Below are positions 15,001 through 22,531 of a DNA stretch of 64,000 nt, one piece after another. The notes beneath the pieces were generated by a model, which searched no databases, was not told where the DNA came from, and worked only from the letters and a program-made list of their open reading frames with translations. Source of the DNA: Trematomus loennbergii (Eukaryota > Chordata > Actinopteri > Perciformes > Nototheniidae); NCBI GenBank assembly GCA_012861695.1, contig JAAOOA010000158.1:186001-250000 (forward strand). The letters run 5' to 3'. How positions within the stretch are numbered: position 1 is the stretch's first letter; each line of letters begins with the position of its first letter. The position numbers and the translations under genes were made by a program.

Positions 15001-18000
15001 TTGTAATACTTAGTAGAATTACAGAAAACTTGTGAGGTTAGATTAATCTTGTAAAACGTGTATTGTATACAAATGTGAGTTCAAACAACTCTAACGCTGG
15101 CTGATGTATGCTGTTGGTTTAGGAAGAATTAATATGCAGCAATGTAAACTTTGTTTCGTAAAATATTCATTGTGAATAGCTGCGAGGCTGATGACGTGAG
15201 AGCGAGGACTGTATTTGAAGGTATAAAGTGTAGGTGTATTTCATCAGTGTGTGTGTTGATCAGTACCTGTGACAGTCAGAGTTGTTCCAGGTAAATCACT
15301 CCTCCATTCAAAGCTTGATGTTTTGAATGTGAAGCGATACTGAGCTGAATCTGAGTCTCTCAGGTCAGAGATCTTCAGAGTGGAGCGTCCTCTCTCTGTT
15401 TCAAGGATCTGAACACGACTTGCATACTGGGAGTCTTCACTAAGGTCCTCAGGTTGAGAGGGATTCTGTCCCTGAGACTACGCTCAGGAATGAACCAGAA
15501 ACTTGATGTAATACAGTCATTACTGTGTACGTGCAGGAAATGTCCACTGATGATCCTTTGGGGCGCAGATACTTCCTTGAATGGAAGTCACCGTGTTGCT
15601 GTCTCGACCAGGGACACCTGAAACATTCAAATGATTTTTAAACCATTGTTTTACCAGAGTTGATGAGAAATCACAAACCCATACAGTTAGCTATGGCTTC
15701 CACTAGATGGTGTTATGTTAGAATAAGTTAGTGAAGTGAACTCACACACTGAAGGGGAGGGAGAATCCTCATATCCTTTCACAGCACAGGAATAGCTGTC
15801 TAGAAAACTCAAGTCGACTTGAAGATAAGAAGATGTCACTGTTTCAATCTTTTCACGGTTCTTGTACCAGACGTAATCATTATCAGGTACAACACAAACT
15901 GCTCTGACACTTCAGGTTTGCCCTGCTATAATCTTTGCGTTCCACCTGCACGAGAGATCTGTATTTGTGAAGAAGGAACAGGAAGGTTATTTAAAAAAAA
16001 CTCTCAACATTCATGTATTTAAAACACATCACATTTATATTATGTTTTCTTAATGTCGAACATTTGGAAATGATTTGCATTAATACAAATATTACCTGTG
16101 ACAGACAAAGTGACTCCAGGTGAACCAACATATCTTCCTCCTGCTTGGTTTGTTTTGATCCTGAACTTGTACTGAGCTGAGTCGCTCTCTCTCAGGTTTC
16201 TGATTCTCAGAGTGCAGATGTTGTTTTCACAGAGATTCTCTACACGACCTGCATACTCTGAGACTGTTCTCAGATCTACACGTTCACCACTTCCTGTTTA
16301 GTAAGCCAGAATGTTTTCTCCACTGTGATCACACCACCTTTCCATGGAGATGGGTATGTGAAGCTGCATCTTATTTCACTGATGATCCTTTCACTGCACA
16401 ATCTCAGTAGAAGAGTAAGTCACTCCCAGCCAAGCAGACCCTGAACCACTGAAACACAGAGCACATCAGAAACATTCATCAGACTCAGTAGGCAGACTTT
16501 CTTAGCTTTATCAAACACATCTTTTTACTATTTTATATTATATTAATTTAAATAGACGGGAATGTTCTGATGTTTGTTTCTAACTGGGTTTATACTATAA
16601 CAAAGTTGTAATGTTGTTTCCAGTGAACAGAGGCATAAAAATATATATAATGTTGACGTAGGACATCATGCTTCAGTGTATTTAACCTTTAACGCAGTTT
16701 ACCTGATAAATACTCAGATAAATACTTAGATTTCGAACCTTAGAAAAAGATGAGAATAAATATTAGAGGGTGTGGATCAGAACAAAGAGTCTTCTTTCCT
16801 GGCTTGCTTTTCTCTCAGTGATCAGGCTGCTGCAGGGCGTGAATGGAAACTTCAAAGAAAAGCAGAACATTGAGGCGTGTGATACTAAGATAACAAATGA
16901 CTGACAGAGAGTTATTTTTAAGTATTGGACTGCTAATTGCTTGCGAAAGTCGACACAAATGTTGCATGTTGCACCTAGGTCTCCTCATTGTCAGGTAAAA
17001 GAAAGCATCTGACTTCTCTGCAGAAATTAGATATTTATCAAAGCTACAATATCCACTAAACCACATGAGTATTTATTAAAGTCATGTTTCTAAATGACTC
17101 TTAACATAAATCCAATGTTCAGTCTTGTTTTGTCAGATAAATATTACTATGTCCCCATCTTCATGCTGCAGTAACTTTGTGTATCCTTATGTTGGTGATG
17201 CCTGAAGTGTAGAGTTTTAAGAGGTTTAATTGAAGAAAGCTGCATATAGCACCTTGCGTTGATAGTGACTTACTGCACTAACTTGTTACTGTGATCGCCC
17301 CGGTTCCTTTTTGCATGTCATACCCAGATCTCTCTTCCTGTTTCCAGTTAGTCTTTACACTTTTCACCGTCCAATGGAGGCAAAACATGAAGAAAATGCA
17401 AAAGCTACGATCATGTACATGCATGCAAACAGACATTCATGCATTCACGGACACACACCTTCACAAACACTTGACCTGCAGGAACAAAACTGTGGCCGCC
17501 ATAAAAGAGAGAAAGAGCGTTCAGTTGCAGGGCGCAGCTGAAAAACAGTAAAGTTGTTTTTTTGCCATAAAAGCAAAACAATAATCTAAAAGAAGCTTAA
17601 ACTTTAGTGAGGTGATTATTATTGTCTTTTCATTTCTACAAGCAACCCCTCATTCCTTTGACTCATTGTTCATTAAAAAAGTATTCATTAGTGACGCTTT
17701 TTATCCACGTTGCAACTCCTACCATAAGTTATCTCTTAAAACACTAAAGATATGACACAAGCTCATGTTATGTTTCTGATTTATTACATTATCAAATACT
17801 TCTAAATGTATTCTAAGGCGGAAAAAGACTCGCTAAAGTTAAGTGTTGAGGACTGCAGGACGACAGAGGAAGTTCAACAGAGCGATGAATTCTAATTTGC
17901 AATTATTCAAAGCATGTTTTGTTTGCTAATGCAATTATGTACAGTCATCATTTCTATCCACACAGACAAACACTGTTTTTCACTCTGAGGTGCATTAACT

Positions 18001-18085
18001 GACTTACATATAAATGTAGATGTACTGTACCTTGCACAGAGAGAAGGAAGACCACCAATCCACTCGCTGCTGCTTTTAAACTCAT
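2913..18085 (-). CDS. Locus A: CD22-like receptor with three V-C2-V-C2 cassettes
   Basis: Transcript order: leader 18031-18085; cassette 3 at 16096-16448, 15746-15958, 15267-15617 and 14315-14539; cassette 2 at 12578-12930, 12242-12450, 11758-12111 and 10806-11029; cassette 1 at 9063-9419, 8726-8934, 8243-8596 and 7295-7518. Then membrane-proximal C2 4753-5016, transmembrane 3784-3871 and tail 3244-3301 and 2913-3008. There is one live leader and one membrane module. If spliced straight through, the product would have thirteen Ig domains. Half of the cassette exons carry single-base frame breaks as read, so this may be an active gene with sequence errors or a partly decayed one. Shorter forms that skip cassettes would keep frame. 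Confidence 0.6.
3244..3301 (-). CDS. Locus A juxtamembrane tail exon
   Basis: 58 nt. It reads RKKKTVSSTSEANEPIETVE across the junction, with a basic cytoplasmic start. The donor is GTGAGA. Confidence 0.84.
3350..3738. mobile_element. TTAA-flanked MITE in locus A intron
   Basis: Inverted ends TTAAAGGTAGGGTAGGTAAT and, on the other strand, TTAAAGGTGGGGTAGGTAAG. Absent at the matching place in locus B (near 22855). An inverted fragment lies at 43661-43799. No coding capacity. Confidence 0.75.
3784..3871 (-). CDS. Locus A transmembrane exon
   Basis: 88 nt. It encodes DTSPMIVNITRFSVVVLVLI and continues PLLLVCLWMR, a single membrane helix. Phase is 1 in and 2 out, which fits the flanking exons. 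Confidence 0.86.
4753..5016 (-). CDS. Locus A membrane-proximal C2 exon
   Basis: 264 nt, 88 codons, phase 1-1 and intact. It reads DPPKPPSVSVSPSAEIEEGS, ANYIWYRENADSPKASGQIF, then EHSGSYSCEAQNKLGRSNST. The donor is GTAAGT. It is the intact counterpart of the damaged locus B exon at 25377. Confidence 0.88.
5505..5850. repeat. Dispersed repeat with ACAATGCACAG start
   Basis: Starts near 'ccagggacaatgcacag'. Related copies are at 48480-48545 and 53490-53640. It interrupts the cassette-border sequence, which resumes at about 5843. Contains a short 28-bp internal repeat near 5763-5835. Confidence 0.55.
6804..6858 (-). pseudogene. Dead type-II signal-peptide exon after cassette 1
   Basis: ATG at 6858, AGT, then TGA. 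Otherwise leader-like (AAASGFVVFLLSV). It marks the end of the cassette array. No V exon follows it before the membrane-proximal C2 exon. Confidence 0.78.
7295..7518 (-). pseudogene. Locus A cassette 1 C2 exon 2, frame-disrupted
   Basis: 224 nt. One base is missing from the T run near 7386-7391 relative to cassette 3. The first half reads VQVITATVQQSDTYAELECH; the F-strand half (DRISCALEGHEVFPSPAVC) is in another frame. Confidence 0.75.
8243..8596 (-). CDS. Locus A cassette 1 V-set 2 exon
   Basis: 354 nt, phase 1-1 and intact. It reads GVTGRDSNTLTYTEGSICAP, SVDISCTYTSNDCITSKFWF, SAQYLFTFKTPSFEWRSDLP. The F-strand Arg position is Thr. Confidence 0.85.
8726..8934 (-). pseudogene. Locus A cassette 1 C2 exon 1, frame-disrupted near its end
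   Basis: 209 nt. Open for DLSVQVERKYSSRANLKCQS through DSYSCALKGYEDSPS. A G missing near 8737 then shifts the last few codons and removes the terminal Cys. Confidence 0.73.
9063..9419 (-). pseudogene. Locus A cassette 1 V-set 1 exon, frame-disrupted
   Basis: 357 nt overall, but with one extra A near 9415 and one T missing near 9282, so both ends are out of register with the middle (GQNEWGVTFSSTEICAVKGS). The F strand part reads YRFRIET, with the Arg kept. Confidence 0.73.
10315..10369 (-). pseudogene. Dead type-II signal-peptide exon between cassettes 2 and 1
   Basis: ATG at 10369, then AGT and TGA. The length is exactly 55 nt up to a possible donor GTACTG, as in live leaders. Only the early stop and the weak last exon base separate it from a working leader. 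Confidence 0.78.
10806..11029 (-). pseudogene. Locus A cassette 2 C2 exon 2, frame-disrupted
   Basis: 224 nt. Identical in outline to 14315-14539 but with one T fewer in the run near 10905, so the second half, including the F-strand Cys, is out of frame. Confidence 0.75.
11758..12111 (-). CDS. Locus A cassette 2 V-set 2 exon
   Basis: 354 nt, phase 1-1 and open. It reads GVTGRDSNTLTYTEGKYLCP, SVDISCTYTSNDCITSKFWF, with F strand YRFTFKTSSFEWR. Two offsetting one-base changes turn the usual EGSICAPKGS into EGKYLCPKGS. Confidence 0.83.
12242..12450 (-). pseudogene. Locus A cassette 2 C2 exon 1, frame-disrupted
   Basis: 209 nt. An A is missing from a short A run near 12278. The rest reads SSRANLKCQSSCVVPDNDYV and WYKNGGNTLSGTSSLQVDFN, as in cassette 1. 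Confidence 0.7.
12578..12930 (-). pseudogene. Locus A cassette 2 V-set 1 exon, frame-disrupted
   Basis: 353 nt. It is nearly identical to the exon at 9063 but lacks single bases near 12647, 12702, 12833 and 12859. Acceptor and donor are normal. Confidence 0.72.
13826..13879 (-). pseudogene. Dead type-II signal-peptide exon between cassettes 3 and 2
   Basis: The ATG at 13879 is followed by AGT and a TGA stop at codon 3. The remainder still encodes a leader-like AAASGFVVF. The donor region is altered. The same TGA is found in the copies at 10369 and 6858. Confidence 0.75.
14315..14539 (-). CDS. Locus A cassette 3 C2 exon 2, intact
   Basis: 225 nt, phase 1-1. It reads AHAVQVITATVQQSDTYAEL, ECHSSCSPAGVSYIWFKNN, then DRISCALEGHEGFPSPAVC. 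It is the only one of the three cassette copies whose T run (near 14415) keeps the frame. Confidence 0.82.
15267..15617 (-). pseudogene. Locus A cassette 3 V-set 2 exon, frame-disrupted
   Basis: 351 nt. Compared with the intact copy at 11758 it lacks single bases near 15475 and 15525 and has changes near 15500 and 15575. The F strand part reads YRFTFKTSSFEWR. Confidence 0.7.
15746..15958 (-). CDS. Locus A cassette 3 C2 exon 1
   Basis: 213 nt, a multiple of three. It contains offsetting one-base changes near 15950 (C lost) and 15897 (A gained), so the first quarter is out of frame while the remainder matches the exon at 45059. Confidence 0.65.
16096..16448 (-). pseudogene. Locus A cassette 3 V-set 1 exon, frame-disrupted
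   Basis: 353 nt against 357 in intact copies. Single bases are missing near 16400, 16375 and 16290. Recognisable parts include an F strand read as YKFRIKTN (Arg kept) and E strand NICTLRIRNL. Splice sites are normal. Confidence 0.72.
16500..18030. other. Locus A intron 1
   Basis: No exon seen. Homologous to E intron 45800-47347 and F intron 49560-52367 apart from their extra repeats. Confidence 0.6.
18031..18085 (-). CDS. Locus A type-I signal-peptide exon
   Basis: 55 nt from the ATG at 18085. It reads MSLKAAASGLVVFLLSVQ, with donor GTACAG at 18030 and phase 1. Upstream sequence is shared with the leaders at 47402 and 52422. This is the only undamaged leader of locus A. Confidence 0.83.
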
Positions 18086-18150
18086 AGCTGCTCCTCACGT
18101 CTCTGTTAGATTTGCAGGTAGATCACACATGAGAAATACTCTATCAGTAT
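18086..18150 (-). promoter_or_regulatory. Conserved 5' flank of live type-I leaders (locus A)
   Basis: The bases just upstream of the ATG (reverse strand CAGAGACGTGAGGAGCAGCT) are shared with 47403-47470 and 52423-52490 but not with the dead type-II leaders. It is probably 5' UTR or a core promoter region. No clear TATA box is seen, so the role is inference. Confidence 0.35.
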
Positions 18151-18651
18151 ATCACCAAAAACATCTCTACAGAAATAAGGAGGATATGGTCTTTGAAGGC
18201 AGTGTGTTCCTTTGCGGCAGTTTGCTGTTTAAAACCAGCCTGGTTTCCTTCCTCTTTACATTATTATATATATGAGCACATGAATTACTGTAAATCCCCA
18301 AATAAAAATTAAGTTAATGGAAATGACAAGCATTTTGATCTCTTTTTACCTTATATTACAAGAAGGATCAGTGTATTTAAAACCCAGGTACAAAAGATAT
18401 TCGTGCCATAAACATGCACCGTGACGGCCATTGTAGTCTGAGTGTACGTGTAAAGTAAAAGACAACCACATTTTTATTTGTACTCATGGCTTTCTAAATG
18501 TTAACATTAAGGCGGTAGACAGAGTGCACGTTGTAGAGAAATGTTTGAGAGCAGACGTTTGGATGTGGTTTGCGTCTATACTATACATCATCAGAGCTTC
18601 CTGTTAGAGTTTCAGAAAGACTTGTGGTTGTGGTTTTATAAAAGGAACGCT

Positions 18652-18735
18652 GAGGTGGGAGGTCACAGCTGAGGTGGGAGGTGTACAGCTGAGGTGGGAG
18701 GTCACAGCTGAGGTGGGAGGTCACAGCTGAGGTGG
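18652..18735. repeat. Minisatellite upstream of locus A leader
   Basis: Four to five copies of a roughly 18-bp unit 'gaggtgggaggtcacagct', one copy two bases longer. Confidence 0.75.
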
Positions 18736-18989
18736 ACGTGTACTCTAACAACTCACCTGCTACCATCATTACTACAGACAGACGTGTCCCTTGAGAACAA
18801 CGCCATAAAAATAGTTGCATCGTTGTATAGATACTGAGATAAAACGACTGAATAAGGAGAAAGAAAGAAGTTGCAAAGTGAGAAACGTACTATCTGTCAA
18901 CATGACACATCCTTGTTGATAGATGATCCAGTAGTATTAAACAAACACCTGATAAAAATGTGCTCTGTGGGGTTACTCAACAGTAGAGC

Positions 18990-19672
18990 TTAAAGGTCAC
19001 CTATCATGCAAAATGCACGTTTTGATGTCTTTTATACATAAATATGTGCGCGCGCTGGTGTGTCAGGAGACTCAAGAGTGTCTGAAAATACAACCCCCTC
19101 TCTTTTCCTCCTTACCCACATCTCTAAAAACGGGGGTACGATGGAGTTGATCCAGACTTGCTGCGTCATGACGACATTACTAAAATGTGCCCACGGCCCT
19201 ATCAGAAACGTCGCTATCAGAAACAATGCACGGCCTGTTTTGGGAATATAATATGGTCTTTGTTTACATTAGCATCGCTAGCACTCAGAGCTAACCTGTA
19301 CTGGAGAGAGCATGTGTAAAGAAGCAGGATGTTAAAGGAACTCACCTTGTGGTAAACCTGAGAGAGAAAAAGCATTTGAGCTCCATACTGTTTCAGAAAT
19401 AATCTTGATGTGGTTTGGAACATAATATGGCGTTAAATCACGGCAGCATTTAGCTGAGAATCTGGGTAGAACTCTCCTGCATGAGCTCTCCTCTCTTTAT
19501 TTTTTTTTTTTAAACTACAGACACAGAATCAGCACTTTAGTAACAGGGCTGAAATAGAGGGGTTTGAGGCTAGAATGGGTGATCTGTTGGTATCTTGAGT
19601 AAAACACTTCATATGTTTATTATATCTGAGACCTAAATATATGCCTAAAATAGTATAACAGTAGACCTTTAA
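18990..19672. mobile_element. TTAA-type MITE, complete
   Basis: Starts TTAAAGGTCACC and ends TAGACCTTTAA, so ends are inverted and flanked by TTAA. It has the 'cctatcatgcaaaatgcac' start of the family at 37678 and 60169. No transposase is seen. Confidence 0.65.
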
Positions 19673-19928
19673 AGCTAAATGCTAACATCAGCATGCTAAC
19701 ATGCTCACAATGACAATGCTGCCATCCTGGTGGTTAGCAGCTTATTGTTTACCACGTTTAACATTCCTTTTAACGTGTTAGCTGGCTGGCTAGCATTTGG
19801 TATAGGCCTATAGCAGTTACCACAATTAATAGCTTAAGATAAGTATAGGCCTGTTGTATTGCATTACACACTGCTAACATGTGCAAAACAGGGACTCGGC
19901 TAACAAATTGTTAAAATAACATTGTCCC

Positions 19929-20388
19929 AGCGGTGGAAAGTAATTAAATACATTTACTGAAGTATTGTACTAAGCACTATGTTGAAATGATTTTCTTTAT
20001 TTTGAGAGCATCCATTTTATGCTACCTAAACCTTTACTCCACTACATTTATTTATCAGTTTTAGTCCATTTACATATAAATACTTGATATGATGATACAG
20101 TACTGTGCTACTTGACGACAAGAGTACTTGAAAAATTGCTTAACATTGAAATAGTACACTGGGGATAAAAACCCAATTATAATATTCTAAAATACTTTGC
20201 TAATTCAATCTGTTAAAGGACAATTCTGCAATATGAGTACTTTTAGTTTGATATTTGAACACAATTGACTGATTCTTCTGTACTTCTACTCAAGTCACAT
20301 TTTCAATTCCTAGCTTAACTTGTGATCAAGTTCATAGTATTTCTAGTTTTTCTTAAGTAGAGGATCTGAGTACTTCTCCCAACACTGC
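19929..20388. repeat. Dispersed fish repeat, copy 2
   Basis: Duplicate of 755-1215 carried by the segmental duplication. Confidence 0.6.
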
Positions 20389-21092
20389 TTTGTTTCAAAG
20401 GTAAGACATTAGTAGAACAAATGTTTAATTATTGGTATTCTAATAGGGACTTGAAGGCCTAAACCAGAGTTTGCTAGGCAAAACACATAGGCAATACAAT
20501 GGAGTAATGATAACACAACAGCTAAGTGCTCTTTGAGAGAAAAGACACTGCACACTCAAAAGGGCAAAACAGATGGATAAGACATACTCTATATAACTCA
20601 ATATGAAAACATAAATGTATAATATGGACAATGTGACAAAGGTTTGGTCAAAAGGACTGCAAATGTATTTACAAATACTCATTCAGAATTAAAAGACAAT
20701 TCACAACTAAAAAAAATACTTTATCAATTTAAAAAAGAGAAAGCAACCAAGAGCATACCTCTTTACAAGATCTATGACTAAACATATTTCATAAGGACAA
20801 ATAATAATAATATTTCCAAAAACACATAAAATACGGCTTGTGCTACGCTGAAGGACAATATGCTGAGGTTAAGACTCTGTTGAAAGAGGAAGAAAACATG
20901 TTACAGTTATTTATAAAGAATACTTAGAAGTAGAGCTAAGAGAAATGAGGAACTGATTCAAACTCAACCTTCATTTAACAACTAGAGGTCAAATGTGAGC
21001 ATCATTTGAGAACCAGAAACAATAACATGTAAAAAAAATAATCAGAAAAATTATATTTGAACAAGTTGAAAATATTGATTAAATATGAGGAT

Positions 21093-21095
21093 GTG

Positions 21096-21126
<31 letters not shown>

Positions 21127-21153
21127 TGTGTGTATGTGTGTGTGTGTGTGTGT

Positions 21154-21215
<62 letters not shown>

Positions 21216-21228
21216 TGTGTGTGTGTGT

Positions 21229-21306
<78 letters not shown>
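21093..21306. repeat. (GT)n microsatellite, about 210 bp
   Basis: Almost pure GT with a few GTAT and GGT interruptions. Makes spurious Cys-Val open frames in several registers. Part of sequence present only in copy B. Confidence 0.95.
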
Positions 21307-21309
<3 letters not shown>

Positions 21310-22435
21310 GGTTTGTACAGAGGTATGCCTATATGTGTATAAATATATACCTAATATGTATAAGCCTTCTTTATTTCATTTTTTCCTAATTTATCCCAAC
21401 TGTACTACTATTATAACCTTTTGACTATAACATGTATACAAATCCTGCTGTGAGATTAGTCGTTTAATCGTATATATTCTTTAGGTGATAGTAGGCTGAT
21501 TTAGTAACTGTTTTAATGTGACTGTTGAAACTCAGGTCATAGTCCATGACTATACCTAGATTTCTGGCTTTATCTGTTGTTTTGAACATTGCAGACTGAA
21601 GCTCAGCGCTAACTTTTATACGTTCTGCCTTGGCTCCAAAAAACAGGTAAATGTTTCCTCTTCAATGTTTCACTTCCTTCTGTTTCCATCCAGGTCAGTC
21701 TCCCTCTGGTTTAAAGCAGCAGAAGAAAAGCATGAGCAAACGTTAGTGAGTTATTTCTCAGTAATGGACCTGAGTAGTTGTTTTGAGTTTGTTTTTCGAC
21801 ACATGTAGCTTCTTATTGGCCTTTTTACTGCCATTCCAATTTGTGTTAAAGTCCTTGCTGAAATACAGGAGGCGTAATGGGTCAAACTTGGTAATGTGAC
21901 TAAACTGCTATTTTTAAATCCAGGATGAAGACTCACACTGCACTGTGACTTTTATTTAAGTTTTGTATACCTGTCTTCTTCTATATAAGCATGTTTATTT
22001 TATTCTTTTGCTTTTAATGACTTAAATGGCATATATAATGTGTTGCTGATGCACTATTTCTGAATGCTCTTAATGTTTTAAAGCACTCTGAATAGCCTTG
22101 TGTTGAAAGGTGCTATATAAATAAACTGGCTTTGTTGAATACTCTATGCTGATTGGTCAATTTTAAACATTCTGAGGTCTGCTCTTTTTTGCTTTGGTCG
22201 CTCTGATCAAGGGACTAAGTGCCGTCAAATCAATCGTGATGGAAGTCCGGTCAATTTAACGTCAGCAATGGACAAAAAGTACATGTTTTCCTCCGTCAGA
22301 AAATGTTATTAAGCATTAGGCGTTTTGAAAGCCTATAACGTCTAAGGTTTGAACATATATGTCTACACAAATAGATAGGAATTAACTAAAAGATGACTCA
22401 ACAGCACATGCTGCTGACTGATAGCTGGCTGACCT

Positions 22436-22531
22436 TCAGACCAGGTCCTCCTGCTCCTCTGGTTCTTCTGTCTGTTCTGCAGAGACCATGTTCAGGTCTG
22501 AGACGTTAGTCATATCAGGACCAGACTCCAA
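22436..22531 (-). CDS. Locus B tail exon, tyrosine lost
   Basis: 96 nt including TGA. It reads LESGPDMTNVSDLNMVSAEQ and ends in an acidic stretch. Locus A has Tyr (D-Y-T-N-V) where this copy has Met (D-M-T-N-V), so this tail has no tyrosine. Confidence 0.83.
   Translation of the reverse strand: MESGPDMTNVSDLNMVSAEQTEEPEEQEDLV

Larger units (their letters stand above)
5487..16500. repeat. Three tandem 3.5-kb V-C2-V-C2 cassettes
   Basis: Unit borders are near 5487, 9480, 12992 and 16500. Position 9481 matches 12992 (offset 3511), and 10806 matches 14315. Units 1 and 2 are most alike. The leader-side part of unit 3 (16.1-18.1 kb) instead resembles copies E and F. Confidence 0.85.

Noticed and set aside
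5487..16500. An antigen-receptor (rearranging V) locus or NITR cluster
   Set aside because: V exons end at splice donors with no recombination signals and no J motif. Cysteine placement is Siglec-like.
18652..18735. CRISPR-like array
   Set aside because: Units are directly adjacent without unique spacers. It is a minisatellite in animal DNA.
21057..21389. Several overlapping Cys-Val-rich open frames
   Set aside because: They are translations of the (GT)n microsatellite in different registers.
2913..22531. Calling the tail tyrosine motif an ITIM
   Set aside because: D-Y-T-N-V and E-Y-Q-H-V have Pro at -2, not I/V/L/S/T, so the strict motif is not met.
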